A stretch of DNA of 64,000 nucleotides from Gelatoporia subvermispora B (Eukaryota; Basidiomycota; Agaricomycetes; Polyporales; Gelatoporiaceae): contig KB445792.1 in the NCBI GenBank assembly GCA_000320605.2, positions 1,865,581 to 1,929,580 on the forward strand. The letters run 5' to 3'. Below, one piece after another: positions 1 to 12,019 of the stretch. Below the pieces are notes generated by a model that did not search any database, was not told where the DNA came from, and saw nothing but the letters and a program-made list of their open reading frames with translations. A program made the translations under genes and the position numbers. Positions within the stretch are counted from its first letter, which is position 1. Every line of letters begins with the position of its first letter.

Positions 1-337
1 GCAGGTGTCATATACCCTGCAGGACACGCACGACTCTCACCGGTCTGGGCGTCGTTGGCGATGGCTTTATCGTACGTACACAGTATTTCACGCTTACGAT
101 CACACCTAACGATTCGCCGCAGATCTGTTTCTGTTGTGTGCAGCTCGTTGCTGCTCAAATTGTACAAGGAACCCAAGATACCAGAATAGCTAATAACTGT
201 ACACCATACGCTAGGAAACGCACTGTAGCAATTAGATAGTCACGACGTCGCACTGCCCTATGTCATCATGACTGTACTAGAATGGAGAGCTTATACATCG
301 AATGATTCCGCCGTGAAGTCTACATGTTGAGCGTTGA
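1..337. other. Intergenic / 3' flank, no gene seen
   Basis: No coding frame with family resemblance is visible. It lies downstream of the GCP3 stop codon and probably holds that gene's 3' UTR. Nothing else can be supported. Confidence 0.5.
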
Positions 338-3300
338 TCATGCCTTCTGATCTTTGCGCGTTTTGTAGAAATCTGAAAAAGATAGCCGGATGCCCAAGAA
401 GCGGCAGTCGAGATCGGCATGACTTTGCAACGCATACACAATTGTCTGAGCTCGCTCTGAAAATGATGCACTATACTCCTGGACACGGTTGAGGATCGCT
501 GGCAATGCTTCGGGGTCATGGTGTCGCTCAGAAGGTTGTGAGTATGCCGCAAGGCCCTGGACACGAAATGACATGAGAGCACTTCCACCAGCAGGCACAG
601 AAAGTCACGAACTCGAGCAGCGTCTTTCTCGGCGTCCCGCCGTGCGGCTTCAGAGAGGCAGTAGTTGTAGAAGTCGTCCTAGTCGTGTGTTAGACGTTGC
701 CAGGTTCTTCAACTGAGCTGACTTACTGTTGCTTCCCTGAACTGAAGGATAATGGTGAAGACGTCGCGGACTTGGTTCAAGAGACTCTCCTCGCGTCCTG
801 CTTTGGGATTCAGCAAGAGAACTTTCTTCACCATGCGGTCAAGATATGCTCGGTGTGCCTCGATCAGCGCATCCAGATCGCCTTCTTTCTTGTTTGCAAA
901 TTCTTCCAGGTTCTTCCAAGAGCATTCGATGACTTCCAAGTGGCAATACGCCTCGAGCTGACGAATGAAATGAATCATCTCCGCCATAACAATACGAACG
1001 GTATGCCAGTAGTAATCCATTTCTGGTAATTTGTCAGCACTGACGAGCATCGTTTGGAAGCATCTTCACCTGGAATACGGAGGAACGTTTTCGCGCCACC
1101 GGCTATTCGCATCCAACACCTGTTAAGTGTACTCTCAATCCGTTTGATCTTCCACAGATGATTGAACAATTTGAGATATTTTATCATTGCTTCCGGGTCC
1201 AGAATAGTGTCGATTGGCGCATCGACCTTATACTCCAACGTGAAGACGTCCCAGCCAATCTCACCGTGTGAATATTCTAGCATACGGGCATCGAGGCGAC
1301 GCAAGACATCTGGTGGATCGTTCTGGGCATTTGATGAGCGGATGGCAGTCTCCAATGTCGCAGTCAGATTGTGGCGGTATAGAGTATTTGCAGGTCGAGT
1401 GAGGCTTGGCCTGCAAGAACAAATATCAACAATTAACGAGTGGATATAAACCCGCTTCGACACGCACGATAATGATTCCATCAATTGATCCGCGAAATCA
1501 CCGTAAGTTAGGAGGAGGTAGTGTTTGAGTGCCTTGAGGTGGTCCAACAACTTGTATTTCTCGAAGAATACGTCAAATAACCGCCGACTAGCTATCTGGT
1601 AGGCGACATCGATGGAGCGCTCTAATCCGGAGATGTCACTGTACTTGAGAGCTATACCGAGTAAGACAGACGTATGCAGGTCACGCAGGAAGGAACTGCT
1701 TACTTCCACCGGTATTACTCAGTCGTTCTCGGGTGGCAACCCAATCGCTGTCTTGACAACTATAGCGGATGAAGTTCAAGCTCTTGCCGGTCGAGAAGAT
1801 CTGAGGGAATGATTAGTGGAGACATGGGGACCATGCGCAGGCGACATGCCTTGCGGCCGAATGTTTCACCAACAAACGAAGGGAGCATTTCCTTTCTGAA
1901 CTGGTACTTCATTTCCCATAGCTTGAGACCGCTCTCTCTTTGCTCTAGATCTTCTGCGTCACCTGCGAGACCACCGAACCCGCCATCAGATGGGTTGCCA
2001 AGGCCGTCATGTGCCGGCTGAACGTATTGAAGGTGAGCCAGTTCAGGATCCACAGCAACGAAGAATTCTGAGAAGGGATCGCTGAGTTCACCAGAGAAGA
2101 TCCATTTGTGTAGCGTGGAGAAGAATGGTTTGGACACCTGGGATAACCTCTCAGCGCACGTCTCGATACGATCACGGGTCACTCACCTCCTCCAACATGT
2201 GGTCGGTAAATTTTCTGACGAAGGGGTCACCATTGTCCGCATAGCCGTGGATCAGGTTCACAAGGGCACCGCCATGTGCACCTGGCCATTCGTTTCAGTG
2301 AGAGAGAGAGCCTCCGTTGCAGTTAGGGACAGACCTCTGGCGCCTTCTACGCATACACTCATCATGCGCATGCGCAGCTTCCAGTCCTCTATCCAAACAT
2401 CGAGTCGCTTGAGTGTCAAGCCTGTCTCCTCTGCTCGGACATTTCCATCCTCATTGGTGTCACCGCTTTCGGTAGGAGAGGTTCCCATCTGCGACTCCAG
2501 AACGGCAATAAGTCGGTAGTACTCCGTGAGTTGCATCTGCAAGTGATGGCATAGACTCTGCTCGATCATGCCGACTCCAATCTTGCCTTCGCGTTCTTGC
2601 ACAAATGCATTGACTCTCATATACAGGTAACCGACTTCCGCAAGTCGATGTACCAGGGCCTTCGTAGGTGCGGAAATTATATGCCTCTATCATCACGTTG
2701 TGAGTATCATCGTATTCGCTCCGCAACGTAGAAGTAATGACTGTACCGGATCGTCATTGAATATTAGGTCGTTACTTTCGGGGTCATTTGGTGATGAGAA
2801 TTGCACATATTTTCCCGAGATACCTTGCAGAAGATAAAGCGTGTCCCGCAGTATGAGATGCTCCGGCAATTGTATTCGTCCTTGAGGTCATCAGATGTAG
2901 TAAACTTTTGAAGAAAGACAGGCTACCTATTTTTTGACGATACTCGCGAAGCAACTCGGCCTTGGATTTTCCTTTCGGTGAATTGTGGATTGATGGTACG
3001 GGATCGATCGGACTGGGCGCTTTAGCGATGGGGCGCGACGGAGGGGCGGGGGCTAGTGAAGGTAAGAAAGCTGATGACACTGATGATGGCTTCTGTGCTA
3101 TCGCCAGGGAGTGCAGGAATTGCAGTGATGCGTGTTTTCTTGATAGAACAGACTATTGAACGATCAGCTGTTGGCGCACCTTGCCGATACGAGTGACGCA
3201 CCTGATCCAGTAGCCTTGATAGCAGATTTTGGAATCTTAGAGCAGAGACACCATTAGGGGATGTCTGTAGCACTGCACATCATCCATTTGTCTCAGCCAA

Positions 3301-3707
3301 ACAATGCGGGCAAACGAGACTAACGGTGGCGTTTGATCACATCCGAGAGATGTCCTAGATCCACATCCCCTGCTTGACCTATGTGACTGGCAGAGTGTCA
3401 GAATGCACTTGTAGCTCGCAACGCCTGTGTGTCAGGCAAATCCAGACGCGCCAAGTAGGAATGAACGGACGACACGCACGACTGCTCACCTAGTCAAAAT
3501 CTCCTGACAGTGAGCAACTAGCTCAGCCCTTAGATGGTCATCATGTCTTGCATTCTGAACGAGCTGATCAACGAGAGATTCGAGGGATGTCATTGCGGCA
3601 TGAGCAACACGGAGTCGTGTTTCGGCTCTACTGCTGAACGCGTCGACCAATTCCGCCAACACGCGTTGCCGAAAGCGCGTCGCAGCAGCGTCCACGTGAC
3701 TACACAA
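338..3707 (-). CDS. SPC98: Gamma-tubulin complex component 3 (GCP3/Spc98 family)
   Basis: Subunit of the gamma-tubulin ring complex that nucleates microtubules at the spindle pole body. The minus strand carries a multi-exon gene whose pieces match GCP3 in order: an N-terminal helical piece (about 3489-3707), a proline-rich linker with the motif KSKAELLREYRQKIG (about 2930-3080), a piece with PFFSTLHKWIFSGEL (about 2110-2140), the central block with DVFTLEYKVDAPIDTIL and LFNHLWKIKRIESTL (about 1130-1250), then SWKNLEEFANKKEGDLDALI (about 860-930), and a final exon with SHADLDCRFLGIRLSFSDFY, ending at the stop at 338. The last block is the typical GCP3 C-terminus. The true start is unresolved: an in-frame stop lies just upstream of 3707 and no ATG is obvious, so a short first exon up to about 3793 is likely. 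The identity is secure; the exon borders are approximate. Confidence 0.88.
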
Positions 3708-3915
3708 TCATTTACATAACAGGCGCCCTTCCTACAACGATCGATTCGGTGACCGGCGCGCCGCGCCACCACCGATCGACCCGAGTCCCATGAACTACTA
3801 GTAAGTACTTACTCCTGTAACCCGCACAGTTAGCGCTATCTTACATCCCAAATCTGTGCGTTCGGATCGGAAAAACCTCTACAAAGTCTCTCCCAAGTCT
3901 ACGTGATACTCTCTA

Positions 3916-4832
3916 ATGCAAACCATGGCCAGCCTGAGTCTCTGGTGTGTCTGAAGTCTGGTGCCGCATCGCACACATGTTGAGCTGACCCCTTCGCTAG
4001 GGAAAAAGGCCAGACGATTTCGCGATGTCGGTCAACACCTCCTACTTCCAGACGCGAGTTTGGGCCAATACCAGACGACCGGGTTGACTTCCGAACCAAG
4101 CTCCACGTAGATCCTGCTCTACTAGCACCATTCTCAAAGGTGGCCACCCTTCGCGTCACCGCTAGCACGGTTGTTATAGCCCTCGACGACCAATACATAT
4201 TGAAGCTTCTGGTACCCGGTCACGACGTCTATGAGACGGTCGCGATCATGAGCCTTGCCAGCACAGTAGTCCCTGTCCCGCGGGTCTACCAGTGCGGCTA
4301 TTCGGGAAATTGCGCTTTTATCCTTATGGAATATGTCGATGGATATTCTCTCAACGACTTCATCAAATTCAAGGGCGAGAATACATCTAGACTGCCATCG
4401 CTATTGCGGGTGGTTGATGATATGGTGCGGGAGCTCGCGTGTCTGGACATCTCACACAACGACCTCTACCCTCGCAATATTGTCGTCGACGAAGACCTAA
4501 ACATACTTGCTTTGGTAGACTGGGACCTGGCTGGTCCTTGGCACTCTTCACAAGAGTACCTCCGCCGAGCACGGCTTGGCATCTTGACGCCAGCTGGGTA
4601 TCTCAACTTTGAACCCTGGACGCATGACTGGGATTTCATTTTCCGGAAGTACTGTCCAGACAGCATGGAATGGATCACATCATGGGCAGATCTACCCCTC
4701 CCTCCTCGTTGCAGCCGGAGGCGCCAAGAACCTTGGACACAGTTTTGGCGAGACGGTCATTGGCCGGGACTGCTGCCGTGGCACGCTCCAATACGGGAAG
4801 GTTCGTCGTTCCTCACGCGACTATATCCTTGA
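3916..4832 (+). CDS. Aminoglycoside phosphotransferase-like kinase (APH fold)
   Basis: Predicted small-molecule kinase of the APH/choline-kinase superfamily that expanded in mushrooms; the substrate is unknown. A short first exon (ATG at 3916, a second in-frame ATG at 3925) joins across an intron at 3945-4000 to a long second exon. Together they give about 285 residues. The APH catalytic loop is visible as HNDLYPRNIVV around residue 160 (H-x-D-x4-N), followed by the metal-binding aspartate in LALVDWDLAG. The N-lobe shows VVIALDDQYILKL, supplying the ATP-binding lysine, and the hinge FILMEYVDGYSL. The C-terminal tail, rich in tryptophan, is less conserved, and a missed intron there is possible. 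The gene stands alone between GCP3 and a gene-poor stretch, so context gives no hint of substrate. Confidence 0.7.
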
Positions 4833-6045
4833 GATAGGGAGCTGAGCGAGTTCCATCAGAAATCTTGTGAGCGCTGCCTTCGTTGTTAGAGTCACATGCT
4901 CCGAGGAACCTATATCGCGTTGTCAAGTTTCTCCGCTTGAGCGAGATATTCCAGGATGCTACTCTGATTCATGCTCCGTGCTTCGAGGACTTGTGAAGAA
5001 TCGGCCAATCATGACGAGTACTCGCATGTACCGTGTCGCTGGCTGGTAGGATCAATGAATTGCCACGTTACCCTCTTCTTTTTCTGTCCCCATATCAGAT
5101 GCCATCTACTCGCCGTTGGTTGTTGTACTGTTTCCCTACGTAGATGTAACATTAGTACGTAATTTACCAGGTATTCCGTATGATGATTGACTTGCCTATC
5201 CAATGTCGAGTGTTGTGGAGTCGACCTCTTACTTCAAGCTATGTAGTTCGAGAACGTTGCGGTGATCGGTGGTAAGTGATGGACCCGTTGGGCCGTTCCT
5301 GATATCCCTTACTAATCCAGGCGAAATGACTCACGTTAGCATCCTTCTAGGAAACCCGTTTTAGACAAGGAAAGACGTCTCTTCCCGGCTGATTCCGTTG
5401 CCCGAATACACTCGACCACGCTCGAATACGCTCGAATGATGCAGCTTGTCTCAAATGACTAAACGTCTAACGACATCATGTTGGGTGTGGTGGTTGTCTT
5501 CACGGGATTGCAGTTCCGTTAGACCAGCAAAGGCGCGTACACCCGATACATCGTTTGACCCATCCGGGTCCGAGCACACATCCGGATCCTCACTTCCCAG
5601 ACGTGTTACATATCTCTGACTCATTCACTATCGGATATCAGGGCACGTTATCCTGCGACGTACGGTGTGAAGCCTCGGCAGACCAGTTCCATGCCGGTGG
5701 GAGACGATATACACGCGCAGCGGTGGTTCGAACCATTTTCCGCTCGATATAGATAGCTGAGTGTTGAGAGCTGAACATGAGGCCTTTCGAAGTACGGCAC
5801 GCACATAGCTATCCTACCGCCGTATCAGACAGAAGCCCAACATCTGATAGATGTTCTGCCGTGTCCTTGGAATGCGGTGACATATCTCGGACAATCTCTC
5901 CACACTTGGGATCGCGGATAGTTGTTGTCTCACATCTCTTCCCATGAAGTTGACTCAAGTCGGGACCGATTGTACTCGCAAGGAACATAAATACGTGAGT
6001 GCGTCGAAGTCATTACTCTGCAGCAGTCCCGCTAGTTTTAGGGTC
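4833..6045. other. Intergenic, 1.2 kb, nothing supported
   Basis: Only short unrelated frames are present. A sequence resembling a tRNA T-loop (TTCGAA near 5730) is not flanked by pairing stems. An alternative upstream ATG for the next gene lies at 5944. Confidence 0.45.
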
Positions 6046-7291
6046 ATGTCAGGCTCACACCAAGCCCCGCAGTTTCCCCAATTCCAACAATTCGATAGCA
6101 ATCTGTCGGATGAAGGCAATGTTTTGAACTTACCATCTGTTCTTATGCCAGTGTACACCACCCACGGTACGTGAATCATCGGAGATGTCGTTGAACGCTA
6201 CCTGATACATATGCATACCTAGTCATAGATGATCCTCAGTTACGTGAGGAAGTCGCAGATATGATGGCGCAGAGCCCACGCGTTCGTCGTGGCGTACATG
6301 CTGCTCACGTCGCTGGTAATCATGCGAGCGCGCTTCCGGCGGTCTCGGCCGGGACCCCTCTAGTAACCAACGCATCAAATACACAGCGTCTGCCTAGTCT
6401 CAGTCCTTCGCATTCCTCAACAGGTAGCTCTGCTCATCGCACGCAAGTGTCGTCAGGTGTTCACTCTACGGGCTTCGAGCCTGGTCCTGCGCTTCGGACG
6501 CCCGTTCTCAGCTCTCGGTCTGCCACCAGCAATCCTCGGAGCTTGTCTAGCCTAACAGATATGAGCATTTCGTCCGATAGTCACCCAAACTCTGCCATAA
6601 GGTCTCTTAACGACAGAATGGACACGATGTCCCTCAATTGCGCTGCATCGGCGTCGGGACCCACAGGCAACGAGACTCCTAGTTTTCGCTCGCCCAACAT
6701 GCTACCTCCTGAAGCTGCTCGTCCACCAGAGAACGCTTTACTTCCACGAGGGTTATCCGGTAACATTGACCTTTCGACAAGGCCGGCCATGTCAATCCAC
6801 GGACAAAGGCTTGGTGCCAAGCTGCCGCAGGCACCCGCTCGCATTGACCGCTTCAGTAGAAACTACAATCCAGTAGGAATGGCGACTATCAATCAAGATG
6901 CCAATGCGCCACGAGGAGCTCACCCTGCGACGAAGTAAGTAGACTGCTGCGCTCGTTGATTTTGCCACAGCAAATAACAACTCCTTCTTGACATTCAAGC
7001 ACTGGTAATCCTCAAGCTGGTGCAAATTCCGCAAGCCACTGGAATGGCGTGCCCGCATCCCAAGTACGCGGACCAAACGTAGCTTCTGCTCGCCGTGCGG
7101 CGCCACACAACGCAGCAGGGCCTCTCAAAGAAGAACCGGTGCAGAACAGACCGATGCTTAGGCGAATTCTGAGTCAAAACCCGGATGCTGATCTGGCGGA
7201 GTGTCCCCTCTGTGGATACTTCCTTTCTCAGACCGACATGGAAACGCACATGAAGTCGTGCAGGCGCTCAAACCGTCGCTTTGCGCCCTGA
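6046..7291 (+). CDS. Disordered protein with C-terminal CCHC zinc finger
   Basis: Not a named family. Three exons can be joined: 6046 to about 6172, about 6230-6935, and about 7000-7291. Both introns have GT..AG borders and keep the frame. The product is about 360 residues, mostly Ser/Pro/Asn-rich and probably unstructured. It ends in a compact zinc-finger-like motif, ECPLCGYFLSQTDMETHMKS followed by C: C-x2-C, then H-x3-C. This spacing resembles the UBZ4 ubiquitin-binding finger of Rad18-type proteins, but the resemblance is only in the metal ligands. The start is uncertain; another in-frame ATG lies at 5944, but the intervening residues look like translated UTR. A ubiquitin-linked role is speculative. 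Confidence 0.6.
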
Positions 7292-7993
7292 GTCCTAATG
7301 GCACTTATAACTTCAGATAACTCATTGAGTCAATTCGCACCAGGTTACGTCCACCATCCATAATTAGCTTCCTTCCCTTGCCGCGACTATTATGACATCT
7401 GTTCACTTGCTATCTCGGTTGATATGTTTGACGACTTTGCAATGTACATTCTGTTCGTTCTGATTGCTGTTACTTTTGATTGTTTGACGTGTCATATCTA
7501 CGGCGGTGGCTTCAACTAATCTGATATTTGCTCTCCGATGATACCAGTAGCATTTGACAGACCCAGTGCCAGATGACCACTGGATATCGTCGTATATTGT
7601 CGTCAGTCGAAAACTCTACTACGTTCCGCAATAGGCAATGGTGTCAAGTTATTCGATATCATTCGCGACTTATATTCTTCCAATCTGACGATTGTCCGTT
7701 TAAGAACGCTTTCGAGTATTGAAGTGACACGATGTATATTTTCCGAATAAAACATACCCACTGCTGTTACGCTGGATGTACGTGCCGAGAAGCCATTTAT
7801 GGGCAGCACGTGGAAGTGCGTCATTTTATGGGCGCTTCGAAGTTGGCTTGTAGCGTGATCTAATTAGTGCCAGCAAAGAAAGTCGTCGAAGGCAAGCCAG
7901 ACATAGACGTTAGACAGTCGTGTTATTTCGGAGCCCGGTTACGGCAATACAGCATGCACATGGCCCACATCTCACCCTCTCTTGATCCATACC
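7292..7993. other. Intergenic, no gene seen
   Basis: About 700 bp of AT-richer sequence between two plus-strand genes. A 73-codon minus-strand frame at 7603-7824 has no recognisable content and is not called. It probably holds the 3' UTR of the upstream gene and the promoter of the lipase. Confidence 0.4.
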
Positions 7994-9807
7994 ATGACCA
8001 CTCTCCCTGATGTGCCTGGTCGATTCCATGTCGGCGCGACCACCTTCGCGATCCCAATCTCTGACCCAGTTCCGATCGGCAAGGCCAAACTGAATCCCAC
8101 TGGAGGAAACGCCCCCAATGCGCATGCCCTGCTACTTGAGGAAGTCGCATTCACCGCGTATTACCCTGTGGCTGTACGGAGTAGCTCAACCGAAACATAT
8201 GCGGGACTCGGGATGGACTGGACGACCAGGCGCGTCATCTACTGCTAGTGAGACGAGACCGCTTGTATAATTTTGAGTAGACCAGTGAAGGAGACATTGC
8301 ATGGCTACGCGCATGTTGGAGAGATTCCCCGCTGGTTCACGCGTGTGTTCTCTCACTATGCTGCACGCCTTAAGGTGAGACTAGGCTAAAGTAGAGTAGG
8401 CTTTCGACGGTTGTGCAAATGACATATTATCACAGGTCCCCGTGCGAATGAACGCACCATTACTCGATCCAGTAGGAACAATGGCCAGTGAGACTGCCAG
8501 TTGGCCCCTGGTCATATTTTCTCATGGGCTAGGAGGCTCGCGTACAAATTATAGGCGAGTTTACTCTTCGCGAGAACCGCCAGGACCCATCTACTGACGG
8601 ACTTGTGCGTTCAGTCAGCTTTGCAGTCGTATAGCAGCAGCGGGAAACGTGGTCCTTTCAATAGAGCATCGTGACGGCACTGCGCCTGCTGTGGTCATAT
8701 CGAACAGGAAAGGATTGAAGGAAGCTACTCAAGTTAAGTTATACCTTCGCGCTGCAGATGTGACGCAAGTATACGTTATTCAAAATTGTTTCTGCCGACT
8801 GAGGGCTCTCTGTTATAGATGGGAAGACGGAACAGAGCCAGAACCGTTTGCACTTCGACTCGACCAGCTACATTTCCGCCGCCTTGAAGTATACCTGACT
8901 TACAAATACTTCAGTGAATTCGTGAGCAAGCGTATGCCCGAAGATCAGTGTATGTTGCGTGTATGGCTGCAGACCACGTAGGCTGATAATTTGCTTCATC
9001 GTAGCAACCTTGAATATTGGGGGTTTATATACCATAGACGGACCCTCGATACCCGGAGAAGACATAGATGGCACGTTCTGGAGGAGCTGGCTATCTACCG
9101 GCAACCCCAAGGTGCAATTCGCGCAAGGTTTACACCTTGTCGGACACTCCTTTGGTGGCGCAACCATCGTACGACCTCTCCATCACTTTACGCTCTGTCG
9201 TTTCCATACTTACATCGTCTCACAGTTCTCCATACTCTCGAACCCTCCCCCGCAGATCCCCGGGTCTACCTCACAATTCGACGCACTTCCAATCTCGCAT
9301 GCGCTCGTACTCGACCCCTGGCTCGAGCCGCTACCCTCCCCAGGCTCAGTGCCAAACCATGATGCTACGCGCGGCCCACACATGCCGCGAATTCTGATAA
9401 TCAATTCCGAGGCGTTCACGCTCTGGAAGACGCATTTTGCGCGGCTGCAGGAGCTGATACAAACGTGGCGTGATGCTGGCGCTGATGTTGGCTCCGAGGG
9501 CGAGGAAAGAAGGCCAACGGTGCAGCTCCTCACGCTCGTGCGTTCGGTGCACATCTCATTTTCTGACTTCGGCGTCATCGTACCGTTCGCGAAGCGTGAC
9601 GGGAAGAAACTCATAGACCTCGTCGGAACGCTCGCACTGGCGTTCTTGGAGAATCGGCTCGATGAGGCGCTGAAGGACGTCAACAAGCTAGATATGGAGC
9701 TGGTGCCGGTGAAGCGATTTCGTCGACGCTTGAACAAAGTCGCATTCGGACATAAAAGACGGAGATTGGTTGGCGAGATAGGTGACGTGATCGTGCACTA
9801 TCCTTGA
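7994..9807 (+). CDS. Platelet-activating-factor acetylhydrolase-type lipase
   Basis: Predicted serine hydrolase of the PAF-AH II/plasma family, cleaving short or oxidised sn-2 acyl groups of phospholipids. ATG at 7994 opens MTTLPDVPGRFHVGATTF. Exons follow at about 8278-8375, 8437-8554, 8615-8764, 8819-8953, about 9004-9168 and 9227-9807. Family landmarks appear in order: PLVIFSHGLGGSRTNY (oxyanion region), VLSIEHRDGTAPAVV, the nucleophile elbow LVGHSFGGATI, the acid in HALVLDPWLEP, and the histidine in VRSVHISFSDFG. The length of roughly 430 residues fits the family. Two introns (8555-8614 and 8765-8818) use GC rather than GT donors; only these choices keep the frame and the family sequence. 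No signal peptide is evident, so a cytosolic enzyme is likelier than a secreted one. Confidence 0.85.
8555..8614 (+). other. GC-AG intron in PAF-AH gene
   Basis: The donor reads AG|GCGAGT and the acceptor TTCAG. Splicing gives the continuous family sequence SRTNY-SQLCSRIAAAGNVV. No GT donor in the neighbourhood gives an open frame. Confidence 0.65.
8765..8818 (+). other. Second GC-AG intron in PAF-AH gene
   Basis: The donor reads GAC|GCAAGT, the optimal GC-type donor, and the acceptor TTATAG. It restores RAADVTW-EDGTEPEPFAL. The nearby GT donor (8769) leads to a stop codon after about 20 residues. Confidence 0.65.
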
Positions 9808-10009
9808 ACCGTGACTATAGGCATTGGTCTCCGCTTACCGATGTGGTTTTCTTGTAAGAGTATCGATATTAGACGCATACCGTACCCTGATTCGATTCCA
9901 AGTGCTTACGGATTCCACCAGGATATTTAGTGACAACAGAGCAAGATATACTCGTAATAATACACTCTTTGAATGCTGTAACGTTATGCCTTTACCGTTG
10001 CCCAGTCGC

Positions 10010-11487
10010 TCACCAACCCAGCTGATCCACATGCCAACCACCTACCAGGCCGTTCTCGTCCGGCTTGTTGCAGAGGCGCTCTCCGCGGTCTAAAGAAGTG
10101 ATCTTCTTCACATCTTCTTCTTCGAGGAGGGGTAGCTGTCGTGAATTTCTTCAGAATGTTGCCACAGCGACAAGAGCTTCAAACCGCTGGACATACGGTG
10201 ATGTTATCTTTCTGCCTCTGCGGATTTGAGCTCTTCGGCACCGCAGCCACGCCACGCGCAACATGCCACGCCAAAACGATCTGCCCAGGGGTCACCTTGT
10301 ACTTCTCCGCAAGCTCGACGATCAATGGGTTGGTCAACACGTTCTTATATCCTGGCGAATGTACAGTTTGCAGCATCAGTACTCAGTCTTTGCAGCGCAT
10401 ATGACGTCAGCGCACCTGTAGGCGTGTATGCCGTGATCAAAATGCCCTTGGCATCGCAGTATGCCTTCAGCTCAGGCTGAGCGAGGTAGGGGTGCATCCT
10501 GTCGGCAGGCAAGGATTTAGCAGTGCCGCGAAAGTGGAATATGTGAGGAGGGACGTACTCGACTTGGTTGACAGCCGGGACGATCTTGGCGGTGGTGAAG
10601 AGCTCCTCGAGGCTTAGTGTCCATTATTATGAGTCTCATACAGTTTAAAAATCAGCATAACCGTGCCCTCACGTCTTGATCGAGAAGTTGCTGACTCCGA
10701 TAGCCCTGGCCTTCCCGCTCTCGTAGATTTTCTCAATCTCTGCCCAGACTTCGTTGAAGGTCGGCTTCTCGAGTATCGTGGGCTCTCCCTTCGACCACGG
10801 GTCGTTGGCTATGTGGACCTGGCATTATGAGTTGATCAAGTGCTGTGAAGAACCATACTTACGGTCGTACGCGACAGGCTGCGGCCAGTGCAAGAAATAC
10901 TATGACCCGTCATATGTCAAAAGCATATAAAATATCTCTAGCCCCTCACAAGGTCGACATAGTCCGTGCCGAGGTTGTCAAGACTCTCTTGGAAAGACTC
11001 CTGCACGCGGCTGTGGTGGTGCCACCTGACTCGCATAGTCATCAGCTTACTGCTGAGATGACCGAGCAGGCGTCAGACGTACGGGAGCTTAGTCGTGATC
11101 CAGATCTCTTCCCGAGGGACGCCAGAGTCTTTGATGGCTTTGGCGACCGCTTTCTCGGTACCTGATATATACTAGGTAAGCGGAGTTACTTGGTCTTATT
11201 CATGGGTAACAACTTGCCGTAGAACCACGCAGTATCAATGTGGCGGTAGCCAGCCTGCGGTTCATAAGCAAACCAAGCCAAGTCACAAACTCGATGTCTA
11301 CCAGACCTTGATAGCAGGGATCATCCACTCAAAAGAGGCAGCGCGTTCCTCGTCTTCCATTCCGCCCCAGCCTCCCAGGCCTAAGCACTATCATTAGTTA
11401 TGTACTATGCGTGGAGTAGAGATGATGCGCACCGATTGCAGGGATAGAAGTGCCGTTGTTGAGAGTAAATCTGGGAATGTTCGACAT
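10010..11487 (-). CDS. Aldo-keto reductase (Gcy1/Ypr1-like, NADPH-dependent)
   Basis: Cytosolic NADPH-dependent oxidoreductase reducing aldehydes or ketones; the substrate is undetermined. The minus strand gives several exons starting with MSNIPRFTLNNGTSIPAIG at 11487. GYRHIDTAWFYG carries the catalytic Asp and Tyr. It is followed by GTEKAVAKAIKDSGVPREEI, the SGKARAIGVSNFSIKT block, VPAVNQVE, HPYLAQPELKAYCDAKGIL, and the NADPH-binding AAVPKSSNPQRQKDNI. The C-terminus runs through LLEEEDVKKITSLDRGERLC to HVDQLGW and a TGA at 10010. The length of about 310 residues suits the family. A TATA-like element precedes the start. The gene is flanked by the PAF-AH gene in a tail-to-tail arrangement. Confidence 0.88.
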
Positions 11488-11550
11488 GACGATAGCTCAG
11501 AAACCGGTAAGAGAGGAGTGACGGGAGAGCCGTGAGCCGCAGAACGCAGC

Positions 11551-11560
11551 TTTATATAGT
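11551..11560 (-). promoter_or_regulatory. TATA-box-like element of the aldo-keto reductase gene
   Basis: On the minus strand the sequence reads ACTATATAAA, lying 64-73 bp upstream of the ATG at 11487. Position and sequence fit a TATA box, but no transcript start is known. Confidence 0.45.
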
Positions 11561-12019
11561 ACATCATATAACGTTTGAGTTGATGAAGCAATCGATAACA
11601 CGATTGTAGTTCCGACGAGTGATTCTCAGGTACTACTAAGGGCTTATAAATGGTGGTCCGGAAGTATGGTACAATTTCAGAGTTTCAAACATCGCGATCA
11701 GCGTCGACGAAGGTGGATTTCAGTATCTTGAGGCCACTTGTCCCTGACATGCGGTCATGAATACTAGTTCTCATGCATGGCGATTTCATTTTGGAGCACA
11801 AGAATGCGAATCGACGGATGTAACGTGTCGCAAAGAGCAGCTCAAGGTGTAAACCACGCGAACGTTGACCGGACCCCGCTTCTAAAAATACGAACAGCCC
11901 CACCGGCCCGGGTGGCTGCAGTACGCTCTCGCGTCTCCTGTCACCAGCTCTGCGCGGTCCTGTGCGGCCGCGGAAATAGACGCGAATGTAGTAGCTATCT
12001 CGTCTCCTACGAACTCGTG

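Noticed and set aside
5700..5760. Possible tRNA T-arm (TTCGAA with flanking GGTGG)
   Set aside because: The flanking bases do not form a five-pair stem and no acceptor, D or anticodon arm can be placed around it.
9210..9737. 175-codon minus-strand open frame
   Set aside because: Antisense of the last exon of the PAF-acetylhydrolase gene, which has clear family motifs.
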